This document shows, one piece after another, positions 1-14,627 of a stretch of DNA of 64,000 nt. The stretch's first letter is position 1; every line of letters begins with the position of its first letter. Below the pieces are notes generated by a model. That model made no database searches. It saw only the letters and a list, made by a program, of their open reading frames with translations, and was not told the DNA's origin. The translations under genes were made by a program, and so were the position numbers. This stretch comes from Lates calcarifer (taxonomy: Eukaryota; Chordata; Actinopteri; Centropomidae): the NCBI RefSeq assembly GCF_001640805.2, contig NC_066850.1, positions 11,099,234 through 11,163,233 of the forward strand. The letters are read 5' to 3'.

Positions 1-1193
<1,193 letters not shown>

Positions 1194-2950
1194 ACAACTT
1201 TCCTCTATCAACACAACAACTTCTTTTTGTATCTTCTCGTTTGTATAAAATAAGACTTGGACCCAAAAACATAAAGGAACTGTTTGACCCACCAAAAAGG
1301 GGACAGAATAAGCTGTGACACTTTGATCATGTTTGAATGTGGCGCCACCTGCTGGTGGAAAGAGAAGCCTTCGATGCATAAAGAGTAGCAGAAAAAGTCC
1401 ACTCTTGTAGTGTGCACGTATACACTTACTGATTATGATCTTTTATTGTGCTACATGTACATAACTGTTAAAATATACACTTTACGTCCTATTTACGCGT
1501 TCTTAAGTTTTATGTGTGAGATTAATGTTTGGAAATGCTTCTCATGAATCATAATTCTGGGTTTGATGACTCTTTACAAAGTTTTGAAAAGTTGTAGCTC
1601 TTCCTCATGTTGAAGATCATACGAAGCCATTATGGTTTTTCTTTGTTGCAACAGTTAAGACGACTTCTCTTTAATCTCAGAAATTGTTTCTTGGAGAGGA
1701 AGACTGTGAATCGGGGGGTCTCAAAATACTCAATCTGACACAGGAAACACTTCCTCGAGACTGCAGAATTACCTCTTTATTTCACATCATCATCTCCCAG
1801 TAAAAATAATGTCTCATGTATTAAGTGCTGAAAAAAATTCTACTTGTTACGCTCCATTGCCCATGACAAACTCACAGGATTATCTGCATAATGCGCAAAG
1901 AAGTTGATGTTTTGGAGATGCACGACATGTTAAACGTGTCAGCTATGTCTGCTGAACATGAGAGAAAAGTTAACCATTGGACAGTTGCTCATTACTGCAT
2001 TTAGTTCAACTGCTTCCCGTCTGTCGTCGTTAAATGATACAGTATAAACCCAGTGAGTATGTGACCCCTGCTGTTAATGAAACACACCAGATTGACCTCA
2101 AGTGTTGTTCTCCACTCACAGTTTGCATGTTTTACCTCACCACACAGCCGACTTCACAAGTGGACAAATCACTTGTGAAAGATAAGGTAACCCTCTTTGT
2201 CATGTGACAAGAAGTTTTACCCTTTCGACCTCACTGTACCCACCAAACCTCTCCTTTAAAGAAGTCTACATTCTGGATTTTAGTCTTTCATGTGCGAACA
2301 GTGTCACGTCCTGCTTTGACTTGATGACAAATGTAAGCTGTCTTTCTGTCATGTCTCTTCATGCAAATCTCTCCTGATTAAACGCTGTTCAGCGCTGATC
2401 ACTGAAACATGTGAAGATATATTTAAAACTTTTGTGGAAGCGCCTTCAATTGAATTTTCAGTTTTCTCTTGCTTTGGGTTTTTCCTGCTTATATACCTGA
2501 ATTGTGCATAGTTAACACTGCACATTATTGTACTGACATGACAGTTTGATTAGTTTTATCTGTTCCCTTTATTTTTATTTTCTGCCATGTCACTCTTTTG
2601 TCAGTTGTTATCACACTTATCTGTTTTTCATTTCCTTCCTGCACAGCGACTGGTTACTTTCACTGTCAGTTCATTTCTCTGTAATGGTGTAATGCTACAA
2701 TAGACATTTTTCAAGTATTTTTGTCTTCACATTATTTTGCTCCCTTACTCCAGTCAGAACATGTGTCAATAACTGTTGAGACAACACTCAAGAAAGTGGA
2801 GAAAAACGATAAGTTAAACATTAAAAACAACCTTAGAAACGTAGAGATAAATCACAGATGGAAGTATTTGCATAAAAACTCATAAAAACATGTATTTTAA
2901 CGGAGATGTAAACACATTTCAAAATTCATTTTTAAATGCTTGCACTGCTC
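1194..2950. other. ssbp1 3' flank / spacer without genes
   Basis: This stretch holds the ssbp1 3'UTR and spacer. I saw no AATAAA hexamer close behind the stop. An ATTAAA at 2377-2382 is a possible but unproven poly(A) signal. The sequence is unique-looking and AT-rich, with no coding exon or clear transposon. Confidence 0.5.
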
Positions 2951-2956
2951 GGCTTT

Positions 2957-3162
2957 GATTGGCTGTTTCTGTGACAACGAGGGTGAGCCTTTACGCGAAG
3001 GTATTCTTGGCCTAAAATGATTGGTCGCAGGAATTTTAAATCTCTTTCTTGATTGGCTGCATCACTTGTCAGTTGAAGGCTCTGGAGGGCAGGGCTGCAC
3101 GGTGGAACTGGCTTTAAAAAGAGAGAGATCTGATTGGTCGACCGGAGTTGTGTGGGCGGGGC
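2957..3162. promoter_or_regulatory. Cluster of four inverted CCAAT boxes plus GC box
   Basis: GATTGG, the reverse of the NF-Y core CCAAT, occurs at 2957-2962, 3019-3024, 3051-3056 and 3132-3137. A GC box GGGCGGGGC, an Sp1-type site, follows at 3154-3162. The segment also has more CpG than its AT-rich flanks. Repeated CCAAT boxes in one orientation followed by a GC box are typical of TATA-less vertebrate promoters. It lies 1.2 kb before the creb3l2 ATG, so it is probably a distal or alternative creb3l2 promoter. Binding is inferred from motif alone. Confidence 0.5.
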
Positions 3163-3919
3163 TGTGAGTTGTAGGGAAACCTGTGGATTCGGTTTTGAGA
3201 AGCGTCAAAGAGACAGACCGGAAATACAGATTTAAAAATAAAAGCTTAAAAAACATGTATATAAATGCAATACAACAGACTTTTATGCATATGCGTAAAA
3301 TTTTCTCGTAAGTAATTTGTATTTTCCTAAAAGGACACTTTGTAAGTAATAACTGTGACTAGATAGTGTATAGGTTTGTCTGAAGGAGGATTGTCTTATC
3401 TTATAAAAATAAAGTTCCACACAATAAAAGTTAACTCAAATTAAAATACATGGGTTAAATGTACTTACCGTTTCGGTGGAATTCTTTACACTTCACCAAA
3501 CCTTTTTGAATCTGTATTTTCACACAAAAGAAAATCTATAATAAGTAACCAATTAATTTCTGATTGATTATAAGAGAATTCTTATATCAGATTTGAAAGT
3601 TCATTCGGAGTAGTAGTAGTAGTAGTAGTTGTAGATGTAGTAGTGATAGCGGTTGTATTTAGTCTATGTTGAACCAACCTGAACTAAGGAATGAGAGGTT
3701 TATTTTGAAATATGATACCGGAAACTGTAGTTTATCATTGTAGGTATTTGAACTAGTGTCACAAACAGCTGGAAAATATGAATCACTTTACATTTTTAAC
3801 CTTACATTTAATTTCCAGTGTGTTAGACTGAAGTTATAGCTTGTTAACAGTTGTTATGAGTGTTACCGCCGGTTAATTCTTGATTTTCTATATTTTTCTC
3901 GTCTTTCTGTGTCTTCGTA

Positions 3920-4319
3920 GCTCCGCCCATACATTCCTCTGTGTCTGGGCCGCGAAGAGGAGGAGGAGGAGGAGGAGGAAAGAAAAGGAAAGAGAGGCTG
4001 CGGAAAGCTGCCTGTGGACCCTGAACCAGAGAGGAGATGATAAACAACAACATCAACAACAATAAGTCTCAGTCTGACTCTGACTGCTGCAGCTCTCTGA
4101 CACACTGATTCTCAACCAGCTGGACGTGTTTCTGTTTATTTTTTGATTTCTTTTCCTTCACTCAAACAAGTTGTTGGGAACTTTTTTTGGCCGGATCTTG
4201 GAGTTTAGTTTCCAGTCTGACCTGCGCTGCAACAAAACCGCGCTGACTCTCCTGTCGCTGCTGCCGGAGGAGAAAAAACAACATCCACAAGGCCGGAGAG
4301 AGTCTGTGTGGAGGGAAGC
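3920..4319 (+). promoter_or_regulatory. creb3l2: creb3l2 proximal promoter / 5' leader
   Basis: This segment runs up to the creb3l2 start codon. It contains a reverse GC box (CTCCGCCC near 3921), a purine-rich run of GAG/AGG triplets at 3954-3979, and rising GC content towards the ATG. The transcription start cannot be fixed from sequence. There is no clear TATA box. Confidence 0.45.
4037..4108 (+). other. Upstream ORF in creb3l2 leader (23 codons)
   Basis: An ATG at 4037-4039 opens a frame of 23 codons, starting M-I followed by an Asn-rich stretch (NNN-I-NNN) and ending at TGA 4106-4108. No other ATG is seen between it and the creb3l2 ATG at 4320. If transcription starts upstream of 4037, ribosomes would meet this uORF first. 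The peptide itself is low-complexity and unlikely to have a function of its own. Confidence 0.4.
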
Positions 4320-4418
4320 ATGGAAATCCTGGACAGTAGTGAACCGTTCCTACACTGGGACAGGAACCTCAGCGAGCTGTCTGAGGCCGGGGAGATCGAC
4401 TCTGTGCTGTACACCAAT
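4320..4418 (+). CDS. creb3l2: creb3l2 coding exon 1
   Basis: It starts GGAAGCATGG and encodes 33 residues beginning [20 protein letters not shown] and ending LYTN. The donor is a perfect GTAAGT at 4419. The exon ends in phase 0. This segment is acidic and part of the transactivation domain. Confidence 0.95.
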
Positions 4419-4604
4419 GTAAGTTATCGACCACTGATGGATGGATGGATTGATGGATGGATGGATTGTGAAGGGGTGTGGGTGAGGAACCTGTGTGATG
4501 ATTGATCAGGGCCTGGTGATTGGCTTTGTAGCGTCTCAGTGGGAAATCATCACCTTTATCTCACTTTAATGAGGATTTAATAGACACGAGGGGGGAGGGT
4601 AATG

Positions 4605-4649
<45 letters not shown>

Positions 4650-7600
4650 TGCCCTGCTCTCCATTCACAACTTGAGCCTTGGGGTCCAGGATGCAAGTTA
4701 AGACTATTTCTCAGCAAGGTAATTGTCGTTTTCCCCCTTTTTTGTTTCATTTAAACACATTTTAGTAAAATGGTGACAAAGTCTCAACAATGACAGCTTC
4801 TTATTTAAAGAATAACTAGGTTTAAGGGACACAGAGGGGGAGGACCCCACCTGAACCCAATTTAGTCTAGGGCTGCAATTAATGTCAATAAAATGTTGCA
4901 AGATAGGAAAAAAAAAAACATTACAAGTTCCCAGAATCAGTAGTGGAGTCTTCAAATACCTTATTTGTATAACCAACATCCTTAAATCAAAATTATACTT
5001 AAATTCATTTTCAAAGTTTTCAAAAACCAAGGTGATGTCAAATGACTTGATATATGTTAAATGTTCCTGATACAGATCAGAAGTTTTAAACATTTAATAA
5101 TGACCAAAGTGCACATATTGAAAATCTATTTGAGATGGCAACCACCGGATTTCCTTCAAAATAAAACACCCAAGATTCATTTAAGGGGGGTTGTGTGCAG
5201 ATGAGTGCCTCCTGTTGAATGAATTTCCAGTTGACTAAACACTTCCCTGTACAAGTTATACCCCACATTTCATCTCAATCAAAACTGGGACTATTTAGCG
5301 TGAAAGCCTTTTAGATTTGTACTATTATTCCAAACATTAGTTTGTTGAATATCTTTGTACAAAGTCATATTCTCCTCACATATAAACCATATATAATCAA
5401 TAGTTTCCTCACATTTTGTGCAGGAGAATTTAAATGCATGCATGCATCTAAAACATCATTTAAAATTCTGATTATTTCACTGAATTCAGTAAGATTTTTC
5501 TAGAAATCTCTTTTTATTTCGTTTACTTCTCCAGCTTCTCCAGATCTCTGTATTTGCACACACTGGGAGCTAATTAAAGCTTTACTGGTCACAGTGGTTG
5601 AGCTGTGTAGTTCACATCACAGAAAGACCAGGGGGATGTTTCTTTGAAGAAAAGTTGACTGATTGCAGAAGAAGACTTCATCACCCCAAGTTTTATAAAT
5701 CCAGCAGTCACATGAAGATTATAGTGTGTAGCGTTTCTGTTTGGTTTAAGAAGTCTGACAGGTGTTTATTCGTGAAGTTACCTTGAGTGAGTGCGATTCC
5801 TCAGTCATAAATTACTTTATCACCTCTATTATATCCAGATTAGGTTCACAGTGCAGTTATGCAATGCTATACTGTAGGACTGCAACCAAAGATTATTTTG
5901 ATTATCTGCTAACATGGAGTCTGTCCATTCACTGGTGAATACACTGAGCATTTATAGTAATATAACTTTATTTACATAATTGCAGAGACAAGCTGAGAAA
6001 ACCAGTTGCTGATGTTACTGTTTAACACAGTATCTCATTTATATTTGTAAATCATAAAAACTTTATTAAAAATAATATTTGCAGTGATTTTCAGGTGTTT
6101 TATGTCTTATATTTTTCAGCTTTATATAAAGGGAAACAATAGAGTTTTCAATCTTCTTTCAATCAAACTGTTCTTTAGCCATATTTTGCCAATTATGCTA
6201 TCACTATTGTGAGCATTAACAGCTGGACGCTACAGTGACTCACTTGCTAGCTGGTTTGCATGCTAACTTCAGTAGAAGAAGTGATAGAAGTACAATCAAA
6301 TCAAGATTGAAGGGATGACGTTTGATGCTGAACTTGCAACATTTCTTGTAGAGGTAATTAAACAACTGTTAATGCTAACATTGGCTATGTAGTAATAGCA
6401 AAAAAACGTACATATAGTGCCTTTAAAAAGCTGAAAATAATCACATAAGTCAAAGACAAAAATGTTATATAATTCTTGTAAATGCTAAATGTCACTGTTT
6501 AACCTGATAACCAGTAGTAGTAGAGATAGATACAGTAGAATATAGTAGAAATAGATTTAAAACACACATGGTATCATCTCAGTGAAACAAACCCTGTGTT
6601 TTGATGGCCATTTGCCTTCAGTTATGTAACTTGAAGTGTGCGTTGCAGCCATATGTCTCTCTTGGTAACACTGTGGGCCAAGAGGAGAGTGTGTGTGAGT
6701 CAGTGAAGCCGTGTGTGAGTCTGATTTTGTGCACACGTGTGTGTCTGTGTGAAGAGACGATGGGAGGAGAGGTTGGGTTTACAGGAGAAAAATCCAGCTG
6801 GCTTGCAGGATGGCAATCAGACACCACAGAGGCCTGAGACTGAGACAACACACACACATGCACACACAGTCACACACACTTTGGCATTTACCTCTTCTAG
6901 GAAAACCTACAGACAGGTAAAGGCTTGTGCAGTTAAAGCTGTGAATGTAGGTCTTTTAAATAAGTCCTGAGGCTACAGTTCCTGTCAAATACCAGTCAAC
7001 CATATCAGACCAGCTGCTTTGTTCCTCAGTTGTCTGTTAAAAGATTTACTGGAGGATTGGGTTGATCAGAAAATCATCCACAGGGCTCCAGAGGACCATT
7101 GGCTAAATGGCTAAAAACCAAAATACATTTCTGAATAAATAGGAAACGATTGCAAGTCCATGCAAGAGCTGCTGAATCATGTGTCTGTTGAAATTCACTT
7201 CACAGAGGAACTAGAAGTTTTCAGTGCACTGCTATAACAAAATGAGGGAGCGTCTGCAAATTGTTGTTGATGAATTTGAAGGCGATTAGTTTTGATTCTG
7301 TTTTTGGGTTCATACTAAAATGTCAGGGGAAAAATGAGTGTGAAATAGTTTCTTAAAGTACTGAAACTTTATCACAGTATTTGCTTAAGTTAGCATTTAG
7401 CCCCTTTCCACCATTGTGAACCTATAGGTGCTAGTTTTTGGGGCTGATGCAAGTGCTGGTTCAGGGGTTGGTTCAACTACATCTCCTAAGAACTGGTTAG
7501 CTTTTGCAGGGGCTAGAGAGCCCGGTGGACAACAACAACAACGACAAACTACATCGTCCGAAGCTCTAATTTTAGTGTTTTCTTTGGATCAGGCAGACTA

Positions 7601-10210
7601 GACATTGCACTCTGATTTAAAAAAAATGGCAGTGACACATACAGTTTTAGTTGGTCTTGTTGGTCACAAAGTGTTGGTGCTGCTCTTGAAACAGTTGGTT
7701 CTTTAGCTATTGAAACGTGAAAAACTTGCTCATGATTAGGCACCGACTCCAAACTGGCCCTTGAACTGTATTGGTGGAAAAAGCCTTGCACCCTGAAGTG
7801 AAATTAGTGCATTATCCTCCTATCTTTGGATTTAACTCTGGCATTGCAAAGCTGCTTCACTTTTAAAGGGTTAACCTGGATTCAGAGCAGTGGAAAAACT
7901 GAGTTGTCTTTCCTACAGGATCCCGACTTGGACAAAAGAGTTTACAATAAAGTAACATAATAAAAAGCCACTTACTCTAACATTTGGAAAATATTTCTAT
8001 TGATTTTGCAGGTTCTGTTCCTCTGTTGGGATTTAACCACACTTACTTGCAGGTATCACTGTGTAATTTCCTTTCATATTAATGACTCAATTCACTGTTC
8101 TGATGAAGTGAATGTGCTCGGATAGGTAAACCTAGACTTAACAGATCCAGGTGACAACCAGCTCTGTGACACTGGTTATCCAGGACGAGAGCAAGACTAG
8201 ACTTGCTTCATGACACAGGGCTCAGTCAGGGACATGCACACAGATAACTTTGGTTTTTACATTTTCATTTTGTGAAAAGTATATTTATTTCATGGTATAG
8301 GAGGCTACGACGTGTACATTTACCAGCCAAGGAAGGTCTAATTTCAGATCATTTGAAACTCATATCAAAACAACACATAAAGGCCAGGTTGTGTTAGAAA
8401 GCAGCACTAAGATGCTCTTGTTAGCATGGTGAATATTCTATATATAGTAAAGCATGAATAGTATGTATGTGTGTGAGCGGGGGGGGTGCATGAATGTGAA
8501 AGCCAACAAGACTGCAGTGTTTGAATCTCAGGCCGCTCGAGAAACAGACTGTTGGGTCTTTGTTCCTCCTCTCAGGCCGTGGGTCGGGTCTCACTCTCAC
8601 TTTCACTCCCTCCGGGGGTTTGTTGACCTGGGATTCCTCACAACAATGTAGAACCTTCTCAGGCCAGTAAGCATGTGTGCTATCCTCAGCCTCGATGCCT
8701 GCTTCACCCTCAGAGGTCGCTCCCATCTCTGTTTCTGATTGTGTTGTGTAAAAGCTTTTATCCCGATCAAGTTCCTCAGGTTTTTAAATTGCATCAGTGT
8801 GGAGGTGGAGACGCATCGTCCTTCTTTCATCTCCGCTCACCTGTGACTGAAACAATCCTTTGTGACGTTGTAATGAAGTAATAAGAGATATTTTGGTTTC
8901 GTCTGTATGACGTGAAGGAAAACATACTCGAGAGATAAGGTGAAATCAACCAGTTAATCAAACCAAATCAAAATGTTTGTAGGTTTCTCACTGTTTAACA
9001 TCTTTAAGTCACCATTTTTATAATCTCTGTAGGAGGTTGTAAATGGTTGGAGATGTAAGTGTCAGTGTTTATTTTAGATTGAAATTCCTGCATATTCGTG
9101 TTCAGACTCTAAAAGATCTTGTCAGTCAAGTTTTTAAGGGATGGGTGAACTGTTTTCTCTTGCTCTCTCTCTCTCAGTGATTTAACCCCGCTGTGTTCAA
9201 TCTTTTTTGGATTTGTATGCCTTTATTACAGAATGTTTAGGACAGAGGCGACAGGAAATGAGGGTAGGGGGAAAGAACTGAAATCAAACTGGATATGTTG
9301 TAATTACATGGTCAGCATCTCAAACCACCTTCTTACCAAGGCTACAACCGGTAACTTAATGTTGTTTGTTGACAGTTTTCATACAAAAAAATAGATTTCC
9401 TGTCTCTTAAAGCTCAAACTTTAAAAATCACTGGTGTTTAAGGATTTCTAACTAGTATGATATCGGTCTGTTATTTAGTAGATATATCATCTGTCAAATC
9501 TGGATTTAAGTGCAAAGGGAAACTTTTTTGTTTTTGAAAACTGTTTCGGGGCTCAGTTTATTAAATTTTGACACTAGTGACTTTTGTGTGTAGATTGTGG
9601 TTATTAGCTTCCCAGCCAATACCTCAACCTGGAGGTCGGGATCCACACAGTGGTCACTGGATGAATGAAAGGTTGCAAGAGTCAGTGTTAGAGTCAGAGT
9701 CCAGGAAACAGACAGAGACAGACAGAGACTGGCCTTAAACTTAAATACCATCTTGTGCACTTGCTCATACTCGAGTGTTTCCCAAAAAAGAAAGAAAAAA
9801 TTGGCGTGTTGCTCAGCACATGTTGTACTCCACTGCAGAAGAGGAGTATATTTGCTCTGCAAACGCTTCAGGGCTTGTTCCAACTATGTGTGCGCTTATA
9901 TAACACACAGCATACCTGCAGATAAAGACGCACCTCTGTCTATAAATCTAACACCAGCTCTAATCCAGTGGTTTTATTAATATACGTGATGATCTCGGAC
10001 AGCTCAGCTCAGCACACACTCAGGGTGGAGGTGTTTTATTCACACACACATTCAGGGTGTAAGCAGCTTGGCCCATGTGCTCACAGTGCAGAGCCTGTTC
10101 TCCATCAGGGCTGGGCATCCTGCTCGCCGGTGGCCTCACTCTATCTGTCTCTGTCTGAATGCTTCATGTGTCTGCTGTAACATGAGCGTCAGTGTGTAGG
10201 GAGAGACGGC

Positions 10211-10259
<49 letters not shown>

Positions 10260-13200
10260 GTAGCAGTCTTTTTTTTTTATCAAGAAGCAGATAAATGACG
10301 ACATCATTTCACAACTGGTCACATTTTACTGCCAATCAAAGGTCAGAGTGTCTCCACCGTTTGTATATACTGTTACACATGTTCCAGTTTTACATATTAC
10401 AACCCGACCAGCCTCTATCTGTGAGTGTTCGGCTAACAAAGCGTACCTGTGCATGATAATGAAAGACACAGTGTTATTACTGCAGGTGTGGTGCCGGATC
10501 TCCAGGTTGGTCTGAAGAGTTGATTGTTAGGTACAGACAGCAGCAAAATCAGAAATATACTGATTCACAAACTGTGTTGAAGTTTTTGCTGCTTGTAGGG
10601 AGCAGATATTCAGACAAAACTTGTTTCGTAAGTTTTCTTTAAGATAATCCTCCTGTTCGTGGTTATGAATGAAATTTATTTAATTGACTCCCAGTTTCTC
10701 AGGTGAATTCTCAGTTAAATTTTGAGTCAAGACATGCAAAAGAAATACAACACGATTAAGAGAAGTTTGCTTTTGTCATGGCAGCAGATGTAGAGTACAG
10801 GTCACATTGCTGCTGCTCAATTTAACGTTATTTTTGGAACTTTTTGGGGCTCTGCCAGTTTCATTTTCAACATCTAGTACAAATTTTTAGCCAGATAACC
10901 TGATTGATTTCACTTCATTTTTCAATCTTTCAACCTTGATTCTTTACACTGACACATTAAAGTGTAATGTGTCTGATATGCAGCTAGTTTGATTAGACGA
11001 GCTAACCACTGACTTAGACCCTGTTTACAGCTGGCATTGATATACAGTCTCTATCTGAATATTCTCTCTGGATAAAGAAAAATGTTAAAAATGTTAATCC
11101 TCCTCCTGCTGGATTAATCTGTCAATTAAATACTATAAGCAGCAGCTTTAAGTCTGCGCCTTCACAAAAAGTGAATTCAAAATTGAATGATGTCCATGCA
11201 TGGCAGTGAACGCAACATCGCCCGTTGATCAGATGTCATTATCTGGAAAATGTCTTCATATACAGATCACATCTTAACATCAGGTGTAAATGAGACTTTA
11301 AGAGACAGTTATTTATGTAAAAGTTTATTTGGAAATCTTTCAGAGGCTCCTGGTATTTTTTTTTAAGTTTGACCTTTCAATGCACAGTTACTTTACTTTG
11401 CTACAAGTTGAATCTGGGCCAAGAGCTGCCTAAGTCTTTAAATACACATTTATAGTAGAATTATTCATTACTACATAGGTCGTAAATGGTAAAACTTGAC
11501 ACAGAGTGTATTCTAATGTGACATTTACTTTGAGGTTTAAAGTTCTTGTGCGTCAGGGTCTTCATTCTTCTTCTGAGGTCTTTCCACCCTGATAAGAATG
11601 AGGCAGCTTTAATGTCTGTCTCCGATGTTCCTCATTATTCACTTCACTACGTCGCTCTAATAGAAGCCACCTCGCCGACTCCAACTCTCTCGGCTTTTAG
11701 AAAGTGACAGTAGCTCTACACATGGTGCGCACATGGATGTGAAGGACACGTTTTTCACTCTTTCAAATCTGATGCAACTTCTCTCCTGACTTTGAAAGTG
11801 GACTCAGACTCGGGGTTTGCTGCAGGCAGGCAGCCATTTAAAGAGCGAGGCGAAGGTAGTAATCAGAGTGTGAGGGGGATCATTATGGAAAATCCACAGG
11901 AGCCTTCGTTCTCTGAGGCCAAGCTAAATTTATCTCTGTCCGTCTGTCTGTCTGTCTCTTCCTCTATACCCTTCTCTCTTTTCTTATTCTGGATCCTTCT
12001 ACCCCATCGCCCCTCACCACCACCACCACCACCTCTCCTTTTGCTTTAGGCACCATAAAAGGTTTTAAATGATTGTGTGTGAGCTTGTGTGTGTGGTTAG
12101 CAGCCCTATAATGAGCCTGGAAACAGCTTTATATAGCTGCAGCCTGATGAAATGCAGCAAACTGACCACTCCTTATTTCTTTTTTTTCTCTTTTCCGCTA
12201 CTTTCTGTCGTCTCACCTTTTTTTCTTCGGACAGTTTTTAAACATACTGATTTTGGAGTGTGAGCAGTTTATAGTTTTTTTAAAATAATATCCTTATTAT
12301 AAACTTTAAAGTGGCAGACTCAACAGAATTTCATTTTATTTAGACTTAAGGTTTTCTGCACCAGCTTTAGTATTTCAGGTATTAAACATCAAAGAGTTTA
12401 AAGCCTGTAAACTGCTTATTAAACAGTGAGGAGCGTGAGCTGCGAGACACACTCAACTTTGATGTTTTTTTAAGTAGATCTTGCAGCTTACATCCTGCCT
12501 CATGGCTCCAAGTTTAGGACAGAAACCTCTCCATCCATTTGCCTGGTTAACCTTTCACCCCTCTTTCCAGCCCTCCTCCTCCCCCTCGTCACTCCTCCAG
12601 GGTGAGCTGAGAGTCAGGACGAGTCGGCTCCTGTCGAAAATGCCAGAAACTTCTCCCGATTCTCCTAAGAAACTGCTACTTAACCTCCCTGCTGCTCCTC
12701 CCGATTATTTTCTGTTTGTGAACAATCTTGATGTTTTTTCCCTTTAAACTTCCATAGAAACATCGAGTGGAAATACTTTGCCTGTTCTCTTCATGTTTGG
12801 CATCACTGAGGAGTTTCACTTGAAAAACAAATAAAACCCGTTCATATTCATCCAACCACATTTTTTTGGGTTAGAACAACATTTGGCAGTATTAGCCAGT
12901 AAATAAGTTTGGAAAATTGAATTGAGTGTGTGAGAAGACGTAATGTGAGCTGTCTCTGGCCTGTATGTGGAAGTGTGAAGTTGGGCCAGTTTAAGCTTAA
13001 CTTTAGGCCAGTGTCAGCTCTTGAAACTGGTATTTTGTCCATAGTAAGTCTAACGTGAGTCTGACAGCTGCAACCTGACAAGAATGTTGGTATCAAACGA
13101 CTGCAAAGACAGTGTTTTTTTAATGTCCAATGCCAACATTTTAAAAATTCTCACCCCTAAAACACTTGGTTAAGTTAGGGGAAGCTTGTGGGCGAACTAT

Positions 13201-14579
13201 CACAATGACCCTCCCAGTGCAGGTTTAAGAAGCTGATGCCTCCCCCCGCTTCGTCTGTCAACTGGGCAGTTGAAATGTGGAGCCAAAGGTAATGTACTGA
13301 CACCTTGTCAACAACTCTCTGTTCCCCTACCACACATATATCAAGTCATTCCCCTGACTTCAAGGTTCTCTTTCCTAGAGGGTGGAGTCCTCTGTGGTGG
13401 ACGGTGGAACCTGAGATTAGGTGCTCAGGTTGGCTGGTTAGGGTTGGGGTTGCACTCAAAGACAGAGACGGTTAGGGCAGATCCAACTTGACTTTCTGCC
13501 TCGATGCGTAAAGGACACACTATCACTTGCGTTGGCGCTGAATGCGGGTATTGGATGCAAATCATTAGGTGCAGAGTGGTCTAATATGGACACGATGTGG
13601 TCACTGTTGGCCACCAAGCTTTGTTGGTTACTTGCAATATGATACTGTTGGTGTGCTTGTTCACTAAACTTCGACTGCATGGAGAAAGAATTCGACTGAA
13701 ATAGACGACAGTGATGATGACTTATGTGTTGCAAACAAACTTTGAGGAGACGTCTTGCTGACTTTTATCTGCTATCTGAGTAGGAGCAGGCAGCTGGAGA
13801 AGATTTGGTCATTTTATCAACCTTCTAACACATGGATCTGTCAAATCTTACTGTTTGTTTGCACTCCTTTAAAAGGGAAACACCTCTTGCATGAACCTTT
13901 CTGTTCAGAGAGACACGAACAAGCCCATTCATCCATGAAAAGTTTCAGTGTGTGTCCGTCTGTGTGTGACTTGACATTCAAGCATTCTTCTACTTGGCAA
14001 GCATCCGCCTCAGAGAGCTCTGCTTTAACACAGGAATTAAGATCAGCGGCGCGCCCAAACAAGTTTTGCTGAGTGTTTGCCTTTTCTGAGGATTAACAGC
14101 CTCACTATGGGGGTACTCAGCAAGACCTGACGCTGACCTAGTTTATACCTAGCATCCAGCAGGAGGTGGTGGAAGGAGTCCCTCAATAAAAAAAAGAGAT
14201 CTTTACTCATCTTAACAACTTGTGTTTGGAGGGATAATCCTGCAGCAAACAAGCAGATAAAACACAAAGAGAAGATCGCAAATCTCCTCACTTTCAGGCC
14301 TTGAAGTAATTTACAGATGCCACTTGTTGAGTTGAGGTAATTTAAACTAGAGAGAGTCTATGCAAAAGGAAGAAAACAGAAGGAGAAAATTTAAGAAATA
14401 CAAAAGCAGAGCTGGTAAAACTCGGGGTGAAGGAGTTCCCTTGTTGAGCAGCGGCTGGAGAGATGTGTGTTAGTTAGTGTGTGTAATGGTACTTGATGAC
14501 CGGTCAGTGTTACAGTGGAGAGATGGAAAAAGTTATGCATGTGTGTGTTGACCCAGTTTTAGACAAGAATACACAGAGG

Positions 14580-14627
<48 letters not shown>

